Of a DNA stretch of 64,000 nt, positions 20,893-30,599 are shown in pieces; positions within the stretch are counted from its first letter, which is position 1, and each line of letters opens with the position of its first letter. Both the position numbers and the translations under genes were made by a program. Origin of the DNA: Anthoceros angustus (Eukaryota > Streptophyta > Anthocerotopsida > Anthocerotales > Anthocerotaceae); assembly GCA_010909165.1 (NCBI GenBank), contig VJWM01000287.1:1-64000 (forward strand), in the 5' to 3' direction. A model generated the notes under the pieces. The model was not told the origin of the DNA. It saw only the letters and a program-made list of their open reading frames with translations, and did no database searches.

Positions 20893-21159
20893 TTATTGAT
20901 ACTTGGTGAGGTTGTATTGTTTGTTGAAAAGATCAAATAATCTACCCCTACAATTCGGACATGTAGAATTGATTCTTATCCATGGCATAAAACATGGTTC
21001 ATAGTGGAAAAGATGACCACATGCATTGACCTTGATGACCTCGTCTTTTTTTTCAATATCTTCAAGACAAATGCTACAACATATTGTCTCATTGCCATCG
21101 TACTTGTCTCTCGTGACATTTCCGCCGCAACCTCTCACAACACTAGGTAGCATGTCCAT
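20893..21159 (-). CDS. Intact RING-H2 mini-protein, copy v (88 aa)
   Basis: This is the only uninterrupted member of the family. It starts at ATG 21159 (a second Met is at residue 3). The finger fills residues 28-70: C28, C31, C47, H49, H52, C56, C67 and C70, with Trp60 four residues after C56, as in E2-binding RING-H2 domains. The spacing H52-x3-C56 has one residue more than the usual H-x2-C. No signal peptide, membrane segment or substrate-binding domain is seen; almost the whole protein is the finger. A likely role is a ubiquitin ligase or a dominant-negative E2 binder, by inference from the family only. A TATA-like box and conserved start-site block lie about 165-195 bases upstream. The TAA stop is followed at once by an in-frame ATG leading into the 51-bp minisatellite. 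Confidence 0.75.
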   Translation of the reverse strand: MDMLPSVVRGCGGNVTRDKYDGNETICCSICLEDIEKKDEVIKVNACGHLFHYEPCFMPWIRINSTCPNCRGRLFDLFNKQYNLTKYQ

Positions 21160-21304
21160 CCTTTATATTGTATTCAAAATTTGTATATATTCTTTTTTTA
21201 TTTATTTCTCTCAAATATGTCTAAATGTCTTGGTTCCTCTCAATATCATAAGCGACTCAATTGTCTAGGTATTTCCGAGGTGGAAGATTGCGAGGATGAC
21301 CGAA

Positions 21305-21355
21305 ACTCAATCAACCACTTGTAAGATACAAGTGATGCTCACTCCTTTTCATATA
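21305..21355 (-). promoter_or_regulatory. TATA-like box and conserved start-site block of the intact RING copy
   Basis: On the minus strand TATATGAAAA (21346-21355) precedes TTACAAGTGGTTGATTGAGT (21305-21324) with the 31-base spacing seen in copy iii. It has one substitution against the other copies. The RING ATG is at 21159. Unlike the surrounding AT-rich flank, this block is almost invariant across four copies. Confidence 0.55.
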
Positions 21356-21832
21356 ACCCGTAATACACCTTCAAATATGAAAGGCCAAGTTTTGTTTTCT
21401 TGTAGTAGGTACTACATATAGATATTTGGCACTACACCGATGCATGACCCTTGATACACCCCTAGATGTAGAAAGGCCAAGTCTTGTTCTCTTGTACAGT
21501 AGGTAGTATATGTAGATATTAACTAGTTTGTTTTTGGTATCTTCAAATTTGTTTGTTGCTACTCGTATTGGTACTTCTAAGTATGATGGCTTGGCTGCGC
21601 AACTCAACATTTAAGTCTTCTCAAGTTGCTTTTATGAGTTATAATGTCACTAACAAGAGAACTGAACCAGCCTCTTATAAAGCTCAATGAGCCTCTTATA
21701 AAGCTCAAATGGCTAGTGAACTTTCTTTTCTTGTAAGGCCCTAGTAGTGCACTTTTTTTCTTTCTTTGGTGAATGGTGAACGAGAACTACTAAATAAAAA
21801 GTTCCAATGAAAAGTCAAGTACAAATGGAAGG

Positions 21833-22015
21833 AAATTTCTTTTCTTGGAAGGACCCAATGGAGAACTTATTTTCTTGTAAATTCAAAAACTTTCTTTCTT
21901 TGGAAGGACCCACCGGAGAACTTCTTTTCTTGTAAATTCCAAAAATTTCTTTTCGTGGAAGGACCCAATGGAGAACTTCTTTTCTTGTAAATTACAATTA
22001 TTTCTTGTAAATTCT
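21833..22015. repeat. About 60-bp tandem array, copy B
   Basis: Three units of the same repeat as at 15422-15660 are present, with GGAAGGACCCAATGGAGAAC and CTTTTCTTGTAAATT. It is non-coding. Confidence 0.85.
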
Positions 22016-22369
22016 AGACATTAAATTTCTTTTCGTGTGCCACTTCAGGCAAAATGCCAAAGAGTGTTTTCTTTTTCGAGAACTTGGAGACTTCATACAG
22101 ACTTACTTATGCATCTTCTGAGTTTGTCAGTTATTAGTGTTGGCTGCATGCTGTAAAGATTTATGAGAAAGAGATCAGATTTATGAAAAACCACTTGCTG
22201 AGCATTGTAGTTTCTTCAACTCTTGTGTCAATCCAACTGTGCACACTTGAGAGCTAGCACCCAGTTCTGAGAAGCCTCTACACTTGTAGTTATGCTTCAA
22301 CATTGTTTTCAATACACAGCAATGGATTGTTCATTCTAAGCATATGTGACATGATACACATGTACAAAC

Positions 22370-22520
22370 ACTACTAGAAATAGCGTTTTTTGTTATGCTG
22401 CAGTATTACAGAATATTGCCTTTTTGTTACGTAAATGATGGCTTTGTTACACAAGGCATCTGGCCCGCCGGACCTAAGAACTGTAATAAACCTTGTAACA
22501 TGAAGACTGTGACAACCAAT
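22370..22520. repeat. CACTA terminal and subterminal region
   Basis: The terminal CACTACTAGAAA is followed within 150 bases by TTTGTTACG, TTTGTTACAC, CTGTAATA, CTTGTAACA and TTATAAC-like steps in both orientations. In En/Spm and relatives such short subterminal repeats bind the TNPA-type protein. This is seen only as a motif cluster. Confidence 0.65.
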
Positions 22521-23129
22521 TCTTATAACGGTCATAAGGTCCAGGTAGGCACCGGGCGTGTATCGCCATTAACCCGGGTCGTGAGTTTCTAACCCGGTGC
22601 CGATAATGCTCTGCCAGTGGATGAGGGACGCTTTGCTTGTTTTCACGCAGCGCCATGCTTTGGGATCAAGTGAGTGGTGGAGGTATTTATTTTGAATTCT
22701 AAAGGTTTCGGTTTCTACCGGGGTTTTGATGCCTCTCCGACATGTGTGAACTTGCCATGTGGCATGTACAATGTCCGCTTAGCCACATTATATTCTCGCA
22801 TGACGATCGAATTTATACCACAGATTTTATAGATGGCTCTAAACAGAATACATATAAGTTCGTAAACTGTGATGTACCATACTCTGATCACAGCATTTTA
22901 TCGCACGAGTTTGCGGGGTTCACCACGCACGGATCTTTTGGAGTTTTGTGCATCGAAGCACTAATCATAATCACCACTGGATCTGATGCCCCAGATCCTC
23001 ATGGCCTTTTTCGCCTTTTGCCTTTCGCTCAGTCCTCGAGGGTTTGTAGTCATTTTTCCCCGCTGATGCAAGGCTGAATGCCATCGCCTCATGCACATCG
23101 TCATCTGCTCATGTGAGAAAGAATCCACA

Positions 23130-24330
23130 TCAACCCCACAACGCACATGACATGCATGTGGACATATAAATTTGGTCATGGCAGCTCACCTTCGACTTCC
23201 CCTTAGCACTTGCGGCACTTTGATTCACTGCTGCAGCTCGAGCCCTCGTTACTTTGCCCTCCAATGTGGCAGCGCGGTGTACTTTATGCCGTCCCCCTGT
23301 TCTTGGAACTTTCCACTTACGCGGTTCAGCATTTTCAAAATCGTCCGTGTCAAATTCTGATTGGCCTCCTCCTAGTGACTCTGATGTTGTGGCATCTGCC
23401 ACCGTATGTCGTTTTCCATGTCCTTTCACCCTCTCCGCTTCCTCCTCCTTTGTTGCTTCCCCATCCTCGTTGTCTTCGTCTCCCGCATTACCTTCACTCT
23501 TCTCATCTTCGAATCACCTTCGTGATCCCTTCTTCTTCATCCGCATTTTTCCCTTCGCACCATCCACGCCGCTTTCATACTGCTACCTTCTGAATCCAGA
23601 TCAATTATTGCAGATTTTCGTGAATGCTTTGACCCATTTCTCTTCGTGGCGTCTCGCTTGGCCCTGATGCATACCCTCAGGGATTTCAAAAACTTGGGCA
23701 CCGACTCGCGCTCCTGCACATCCCATAGTTCCTGCATTTTTGTTAGTGGGCGGAGTGATCCAAAATCACACTCCTCGTCAGTTGGCTCCCTCCCATACTT
23801 CTCTTGGAACTTAAAAACCCATCCAGTCTCAGACCGGCCCCATGGATTGGGCCCTTCTCCATTTGATTTCTCCGAGTCTTAGTGTAAGTGATGCCTTGGA
23901 TGGCAAAAATTTCCATCTTTGAGTTCAACCCATGCCCATGTGAGAATCTCCCGCCATACCCTTTCATCAGTTAGTGGAGGCTGAAAAGTTGCTGTCAATT
24001 TTTTGCCTACCCTCTTCTCCTCCAGAGCGCAGGCTTTGGCTACCTCGACATACCTGCTGTTCCTTGTACGAGTGTATTGGCTGAACTCTGAAGAAATCAT
24101 CCCCTTTGCGAGAAGATCCTAAACCGAGTAGCACCATATTTTCTTCCTCCGAGACAACGGCAAGTCGCTCCACTTTCCGAATTTCGCTGCCGCCAGACAT
24201 TTCCATGAACTTCTTATGCCTCGGGACAACAAGCCTCTGGTCAATGTAGATGGAGGCTTTGGCTTCCCGTGTGCTCCATATCTTCGCACACTTAGTGCCA
24301 CCGTGCACCTTGAATCCACCCTACTCCCGT
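23130..24330 (-). pseudogene. Possible CACTA second protein (TNPA / Transposase_24-like), broken
   Basis: Minus-strand frames succeed each other: 23967-24319 (KSIRR-type basic stretch with KFGKWSDLPLSRRKK), 23879-24100 (an alpha-helical segment ending LTDERVWREILTWAW), about 23740-23890 (a frame with FQEKYGREPTDEE and then CDFG), 23537-23737 and 23130-23429 (basic tail with SKVSC). The GREPTxxE piece followed by acidic and helical sequence resembles plant Transposase_24-type proteins in shape. The position downstream of TNP2 on the same strand fits the CACTA layout. No motif is decisive. Confidence 0.35.
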
Positions 24331-24334
24331 GTTT

Positions 24335-25800
24335 TCAGCAAAGCTCGGACCATTCGGTGTTGTCTATTCCACCCACAACCGCCTCGCCCATCTTTGCGAA
24401 ACATTGTGGGGAGGAAGCACACGCCTCCGACAAAGTTCCTGCCCATACCTCGTAATGCGCCAGCCCAAGCGAGCAACACGATGGCCACCGAGATTCCCTT
24501 CCGCTCAAAAGCTTCTTGGGAATCCGAACTTCATCAGTGGGATGAAATCCTCCCCCATGCCATGCTTTGGCCGGTGATGCCTCGGATCCCACATCGATTT
24601 CCATTTCTCCCCAAACTCCGGCCGTCTGGAAATCAAAAGCGCTACCATGCACAAAGACAGACTGCCGACAGGAAAACAAGTAGGAGGGCATGTGGACGAC
24701 ACAAGACATGGTCATACTAGGCAATTGCATGCGACCCGCTCACTTTCAATCGGGAATTCAAAGATAGCCTACAAAGGATTGCACTATGCATCACAATACA
24801 ACCATCCACCACAACGATATGAACATGTAATAGTTCAGTCCTCGACCGTCGTCACCAGCCATACATCACGGTAGGGACCATTGATTTACATTGGCTAATC
24901 CTGCAGTGCCCAAGCAAGATCGTAAGTTTGGGACGCAAGCCCACGCCCTGGGGATGCATGACCACAACCTCGCCACACATCCACCTTATTGCAGGCAAGC
25001 AGGTATTTCAATCCTTCAAGCCCGGTTGATTGCGAAAACCAAATGATGTTCAGGAGCTGAAACGAAATATCGGACACATCGGAAGCTATGGAAGGCGGTA
25101 AGTGCACACCTCGGAAGGTGTGCGTCGACACAGGCGTCGATTCTTCGTCTTCCTGATCAACCAAGCTTGCATGGAAAAAACCTCTACATTTCTTGCGGAC
25201 GGTGGTTGTTCCCTGCAAAGTAGAAAACAACGAGTCTAACCGTGTCCGGGATAGCGACAACGGCATGCGCCGCCGATTGGATGTTGTTGGCACGCTAGCG
25301 ATGGGAAGAAATGTCACGTGGTATGCTTCTTCACATCACGGTCGAGCCATACGCAAAAGTCAATATCGATGCGAATGCTATATTGAACCTACACACCTCA
25401 CGCCACGGATTGCTGCTTAATTCAAATTGTGGGGCTGCCACATTGCGCCGTGCGGACGAATGACTGTTCCCTCGATGTACGCCCGCACCATGTGACGAAT
25501 GACCAGCAAGAATGAACGTGCTCCATAGTATGTCTCGAAATGGCTGCCAATATCGCGGATCTTCTCTCCCCTCTTCCGCGGTGTGGCCACCAGATCGTGT
25601 TCTCAACGATTTTATTGCGTATACACGGTATGCATGCAAACCGGTGGAGGGCGATCTCTTGCCACCTTGAGTATACACGGGCATGCACTTGCCACCTTCA
25701 GTGCTTGTTACATTGAAGTTGCGGCGTATCCGCCTCATTAAGCAGCCAAATCCTTAAACATGAAAAACCTTTAATATGAAAACCTTAATGCTATATTTTA
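24335..25800 (-). other. Unrecognised minus-strand frames inside the CACTA element
   Basis: Frames at 24335-24730 (131 codons), 24895-25317 (140 codons) and 25331-25738 (135 codons) have the composition of real protein. They lie end to end in different frames, like a decayed gene of about 450 residues. I recognise no domain. In particular, I saw no Ulp1-type protease triad, which many plant CACTA elements carry. Confidence 0.3.
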
Positions 25801-25804
25801 GAAA

Positions 25805-25998
25805 ATGCCATTATCGAAGGACAATGGCCATTATCCTTGGACAATGGCCATTGTCCTTCGATAATGGCCATTGTCCAAGGACAATGGCCATTAGCCAAGG
25901 ACAATGGCCATTAGCCAAGGACAATGGCCATTAGCCAAGGACAATGGCCATTAGCCAAGGACAATGGCCATTAGCCAAGGACAATGGCCATTGTCCGT
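25805..25998. repeat. 20-bp palindromic tandem array with hairpin
   Basis: ACAATGGCCATTAGCCAAGG is repeated five times without change at 25881-25980, preceded and followed by variant units. Each unit contains the palindrome AATGGCCATT. At the left edge 25811-25830 and 25845-25864 are perfect 20-base inverted repeats around a 14-base loop. It is non-coding and lies centrally within the CACTA element. Confidence 0.95.
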
Positions 25999-26029
25999 GC
26001 TTTATTAAATACCAGCGCAACTCATCGTG

Positions 26030-26990
26030 TCTCGGGGTATCACAGCTACCGCCGGCCATCACGACGCCGCGGCGACGCTGCCGCTTCACGCACCTCAAAC
26101 GGATGAAAGCACGCTTGTCCAGCGCCGACCAGACGTGAACTGCATTGTCAAGATGCTCCTCCTACTTCACTACCCATCCTTCCGCCACCGCCACGAGCAC
26201 GGTTTGCTACCGTGCTCTAGCACCTTCCCCTGCACCCTTCAATGTCGGCATCTTTGGAATGTTTCCTCGTTTGTGCACACGGCCTCCCTCACCTACCGTC
26301 CTTGTTGCCCATTTAATTGTGGATGGTGGCTTTGCAGGCATTGGCGGAAGTGGACTTGGCAATGGCTGGAGAGCCGTTGGAGGCGGAGACCGCACCGCTT
26401 TCACATGGAGGATCATCCGTCGGACATGGGTTGATGCTGGACATATCGACGCCTCAATCGAGCCTCGTGGAACGCGAAGGTGCTCGCTGTTGCCGCCTTC
26501 CGCATACGAGAAAGATGCTCGCACGCCCCGCAAATTGGGAGGTGTTTGCTGGAGATCACGGAGTGGATGGATATGTTGCCGGATTTGGATATTCGGGATT
26601 GGTTTACACAGGAGCGCCAGACTTGGTGGGTCCTGTATTCAGCTGTGCAGAGACGGTGCGGGCTGCCGCCTTAAATGTCGTATTGCACGTTATTAACACC
26701 GTCCAGTTGTTTTGGAGTGAAAAACTGTACATCCTCCATTATGGAAGGGCGAGAGAAGTAGGATGTGAGTTGAGCTGGTTGACACGGTTCGTTCCAGAGA
26801 CACCCTTATGTTTTGATGCCACAAAGGCCCTTGCCTATGTCGCAAAGCAAATTGATTTCAATGACCGCTCAATCCCACCAATCCCGGCTCAATCCCCGCT
26901 CTCATATAATCCTAGTTTCATTGTGCATGCCGCCCGCCGGCGCGACTGTCCCATGTATCCATGTATCGAGCGATGAAAGCGCAACCTTGT
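26030..26990 (+). other. Open frames of unknown function (219 and 183 codons, plus strand)
   Basis: Two overlapping plus-strand frames (26317-26976 and 26145-26696) are open opposite to the transposase strand. The longer has a near-normal composition with ALNVVLHVINTVQLFWSEK and a C-terminal YNPSFIVHAARR stretch, but no known motif. The G/C content is higher than in the flanks. It could be a captured gene piece or a chance frame. Neither a promoter nor splice sites settle it. Confidence 0.25.
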
Positions 26991-27263
26991 AAATCAAATC
27001 CTTCATTTGCCTGCCTCCGCCCGATGGTGGAGGTCAGAGTGGGCATTGCCATCCCCACTTCAAGGTGGAGAGGATAAGATACACTGCGTCACTTGATGCG
27101 GCCATATGAATGGTGTGTCCATGCTTATCCGGGCGGTACGACGCGGAATACAAGGTCAAACTAAAATTTCAATGGGACCTTTTATACTGAATCTTCCATT
27201 TGGGTTGCACTCATACCACTTAACCTTCAAGATAAGAGGTTCATAAATCGCCATTGAGAACTA

Positions 27264-29020
27264 TCACTTAATATCCAAGCCCGAAGGAAGCCAAGTGTCC
27301 ATGTCCTTGCTTAATTTCGATGGTACATCTGTAAGAAAGGATCCATAACCGTGGTGTGTAACAGCACGAAGGTGTGGACTTGGTGCAACTCCGCGTGGTA
27401 AATTTGTATGCTCATCCATCCCTAAGGTCTTCGTGGGCATCCCTGCTCCACGCCGCCAAATATGGTCTAACTGAGGATAATGCTGCCAAAGATACGACTT
27501 CGCATATTGCAAAGATTCATCTACGGCGTAACCTTTTTATCGCCCTCACGGTTTGCTATGTTGTCGGATTGTTCCTTTCCTGCTTCCCAGATACCTTTCA
27601 ACGGGATACATCCATCACACGTGAACCGGCCCTAGAGCTGCAACCTCATCCACCAAGTGGATTATGACATGGGTCGAGATGTCGAACAAGTTGGGTGGGA
27701 ATTCTCTTTCCAACTCACACATCACCCTGATGCACTCTTGTTGCATTCTCCCAACCTCATGGCCCGGTATTCTTCGCTGGCATATCCACCGATAAAGTTT
27801 GCTGAGTCCGGCCACTGCTTTATATACGGATGGTTTGATTCGACCTCGCAAAACAATTGGAAAATAAATCTCCATGAGTATATGCCAATCATGGGCTTTC
27901 AAATTCTCAAATTTTACCAAGAGACATCTTTGTCAGAATGTTTTGACGTGACATCCGAGGTAACCTTATTGCTTGCATTTCCAAAAACCAAATCCAAGTC
28001 CGGCTTCGAGAGGACATAGGGAGTCAGTAAACGCTTCCTGCTCCCCCGCGAAGGCCATAGCTCCTTCTTTCCCCATATTGTTCCATGTCTAAGCGTGATC
28101 TAATATCATCTTTCTCCCTATGAAGGTGCCACAGAGCCTCCGCATTGTTCTTTTCAACGTGCATGACATCTTTCTGTGCCCACTTAAGCATATACCTCCA
28201 ATACGGCAGATATTCAAACCATAAAGACCGCCAAGGTCCCGAACTTGCCCCTTTCCCTCAACTCTCTCACTGTTGCAACCTCTCTCCTGTCCATATCCTG
28301 CATGAGGTCATCATAGGAGGGGGGTTGTGGGCGGGAACGCTCTCCTCTTCATTATTGTAACGATCCAAGTCCAGCCTCCGCATTGGATGGTTGGGCGGAA
28401 GCCACCGCCGGGATCCAAGGTACTCCTCCTTTTGTACGTGGTTGGCCCAACGAGAGTGCAACGTACCCCAACAATCTACACATGCCCTAGAACCCTTCAC
28501 TTGAAAGCCTGTTAGTGTACCGATTCCCGGATAATCAGCTATGGTGTAAGATCTGCGGCTCGCAACCTGAAACGCCATCTAGGATCTTCCGATGGGAGAG
28601 AAAAGTCTTCCATAGGGATCCCATGCCATAGGTCTTTTAGCTCCAAGAGGTTCTAGGTAAACATCAAAGTTAGGCACAATATGGGGACCGGGACGATAAG
28701 GGGCATGATGATATGACTTTTGTGCTAAGCCATGGCGGTAGGTTGTGCAAAAAGCATTACAGCCAAATGGATGTCGTACGACCTCGTGTCCAAAAGGTTA
28801 AATTCTGCTCAGAGCGAGCCGATGTTCCGGGTTCACTACCAAAGCCATCCAATCCATCAAGAGCCTCCCATGCCGTGTATGCGCCATTATGCCCATGGAG
28901 CCATCACAACCCGGAGTTCGTGTAGGATGTCATCAATCACTGGCGGGTGCTCTAAAAACTGCTTGAGCCTATCCTTCAAAGGGAAATGCCACATGACCTT
29001 TCGACCGTTCGGCGAGCGCG
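27264..29020 (-). pseudogene. CACTA TNP2-type transposase, broken
   Basis: The pieces are in order on the minus strand. Near 29.0 kb GRKVMWHFPLKDRLKQ corresponds to the x-x-L-W-Y-F-P-x-x-x-R-L block. At 28887-28580 there is a low-similarity stretch with CNAF and then GPHIVPNFDVYLEPL, the I-D-V-Y-L-x-P-L motif. At 28267-28578 TIADYPGIGTLTGFQVKG and ACVDCWG match the D-F-P-x-x-G-x-L-S-G and C-P-x-C motifs. At 27615-27920 LKAHDWHILME and then FPPNLFDISTHVIIHLVDE match the DUF4218-type domain that follows TNP2. Frames change between pieces and no continuous product exists. The protein would have catalysed excision. Confidence 0.85.
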
Positions 29021-29044
29021 AGGACACGGAGGCCAGAAAAACGC

Positions 29045-29945
29045 AGTGAGATCTCCGCCACCTTATGAAGGAGGAGGAGGCGGAGGGCTCACACCGGCCG
29101 ACTGGCGCCCTACCGCCCAAATGACCGAGGTTTCCACCAAGGCAAAGACAGCGGAAGCCACGGCAAGGCCCACAGTGACGACGCGGATCGAACTTGGAGG
29201 GAGCCCGGCATGGGTAGCTGCTGCCAACCTCAAGGCCGAAAGGTGCAGCAATGGCCGGAGCCGGCGAGGAGGCACTAGAGGTCAAGACCCGGGAGATCGG
29301 GGACCCTGTGGTGCAAACAGGAGGTAGAAGGCGGCGGGAGGCGGAGGACAAGAAGGATACCTTGGGTTGCAACTCCAAGGACGCAGTTAGGGGTTCTCAA
29401 CGAGAATCCAAGACTTCGAGCGAGAGATAGAACGCCTCCAGCTCCGCTGAGCGGAGGAGAATAGGCGCGGCAAGGAGTTCGACGCCGGCCGCAGCAGGAG
29501 GTGGAGGAAGCCGTGAGTCGACGGGATACCGCCCACCGAGAAGGAAGTAGCGGACCTCGGGAAAGAGTAGGCGGAGGAGGAAAGCACGGAGGAGAAGCAA
29601 CGGCCGCCGTCCGGCCTGAAGTAGGGGAGCTCACCCATGGCCCGCAAATCAAGTGAGCTGGAACAACGACGGAGGAGGAGAACGCCGAGCAGCCGGCGCA
29701 GAGGTGACGGAGGCCGCCTTAACGGCATCAAGGGAGTCCGCCCGCCTACAGCTGGTAAGCTTGGCCACGGAGACGGGCCAGCAGGCCGGACGACATGCCC
29801 AGCTGCCGGAGCACCTCTGGAGGAGGGAGTACCGGGTGCTCCGGGCTCATGTGGAAGAGGCGATTCAGCAAGTCGATTCCGACTTTGCCTACTACCACGC
29901 AGATCTCCTCAAGGCTCTGGAGGTCTTGCGCCACCCTAGGCAGAG
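29045..29945 (+). pseudogene. LTR-retroelement gag fragment (plus arm)
   Basis: The plus-strand frame 29653-29945 contains RAHVEEAIQQVDSDFAYYHA and then DLLKALEVLRHP. The same peptide, RAHVEEAIQRIDSDFAYYHA and ELLKALEASRRP, occurs on the minus strand at 32937-33160, so the fragment belongs to a repeated family. The preceding 29045-29650 is G/C-rich with an Ala/Thr/Glu-rich frame. Position before an LTR and helical, charged composition suggest gag, but no zinc knuckle is present. The coding frame runs into a GGA microsatellite at 29964. Confidence 0.5.
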
Positions 29946-29963
29946 GGTGGACTCAAGGGTCGG

Positions 29964-30060
29964 AAGGAGGAGGAGGAGGAGGCGGAGGAGGAGGAGGCGG
30001 AGGAGGAGGAGGCGGAGGAGGAGGAGGAGGCGGAGGAGGAGGAGGAGGAGCCGGAGGAGG
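29964..30060. repeat. GGA/GGC-rich microsatellite
   Basis: This is a purine-rich run of GGAGGAGGA with interspersed GGC, nearly 100 bases long, on the plus strand. Read in different frames it gives poly-Gly, poly-Arg or poly-Glu, so the open frames across it have no meaning on their own. Such tracts can form G-quadruplexes or triplexes. Confidence 0.95.
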
Positions 30061-30204
30061 AAGGGTCGCACACGAGGTAAGCACTGCACCTCACATGGAA
30101 GGAAGGAGGAGGATCTTGGGAGGCTGCGGAAAGGGCGAACCGGCATTCGGGAACCAAGGGAGGGCTCGGTGGATGAGCCGTGATCGCCCGTGAGGAGGCG
30201 AGGA

Positions 30205-30480
30205 GGCACTAGAGGTCCGGACTTTGTCCGAAAGGCCGGACCCCGGAGGAAGAGCCGGACCTAGAGGTCCGGACTTAGAGATCCAAACTCTAGTGGAGTC
30301 CGAACCGAGGTCCTGACCTGTGGAAGGGGTCCGTAAGACCGGACCTCAGAGGCAAGTCCGACCCCGAGGTCCGGACTCGAGGAAGGGGTCGGAAGGAGGA
30401 GGCCGGACCCCGGAGGAAGAGCCGGACCTAGAGGTCCGGACTGAGTCGAGACGGGGTCCCGAGGTCCAGACTAGGGAGTG
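30205..30480. repeat. GGTCCGGA repeat block, left copy
   Basis: Dense, irregular repeats of AGGTCCGGAC, GCCGGACCCCGGAGGAAGAG (present twice, at about 30235 and 30402) and GTCCGAAC fill the block. The inverse counterpart is at 32615-32765, and the same vocabulary is found at 4515-4690 and 38270-38345. It lies at the outer edge of the LTR-like arm. Confidence 0.85.
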
Positions 30481-30599
30481 GGGAGAGCCACCAATCACGG
30501 CCCAGTTAGATCCAGCCTGGAGGCCCATTGCGGGGCCCGAGAGATAAGAGAGGAGGCGAGGAGGACTTAGTGAGATTGCTGCTGTCGCCGCCGCCAGCG

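Larger units (their letters stand above)
18847..22368. repeat. Segmental duplicate, copy B (partner 12436-16258)
   Basis: This is the direct duplicate of copy A and contains the intact RING-H2 frame (20893-21159, minus strand), its promoter, the 51-bp minisatellite and the 60-bp array. It ends abruptly at 22368, next to the CACTA terminal repeat that starts at 22370. The CACTA element therefore inserted into, or bounds, this unit. Copy A continues past the matching point (after 16258) with different sequence. Confidence 0.9.
22370..29020 (-). mobile_element. CACTA (En/Spm) transposon, one end visible, degenerate
   Basis: The plus strand starts CACTACTAGAAATAGCG at 22370, a classical CACTA terminal repeat. 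It is followed by clustered TGTTAC/GTAACA-type steps that resemble subterminal transposase-binding motifs. The minus strand from about 29.02 to 27.26 kb carries TNP2-type transposase remnants, and 24.3-23.1 kb carries a possible second protein. The opposite terminal repeat was not found. Near 29.02-29.05 kb the sequence changes to gag-like material of another retroelement, so the element seems truncated or interrupted there. CACTA elements move by cut and paste and make 3-bp target duplications; none could be confirmed. Confidence 0.75.

Noticed and set aside
25805-25998. CRISPR-like array
   Set aside because: Units are contiguous 20-mers without unique spacers, and the context is a plant transposon.
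29653-30183. Frame with long poly-Arg or poly-Gly run
   Set aside because: Only the part before 29945 has homology to the other arm. The poly-residue part is a GGA microsatellite read in one frame.
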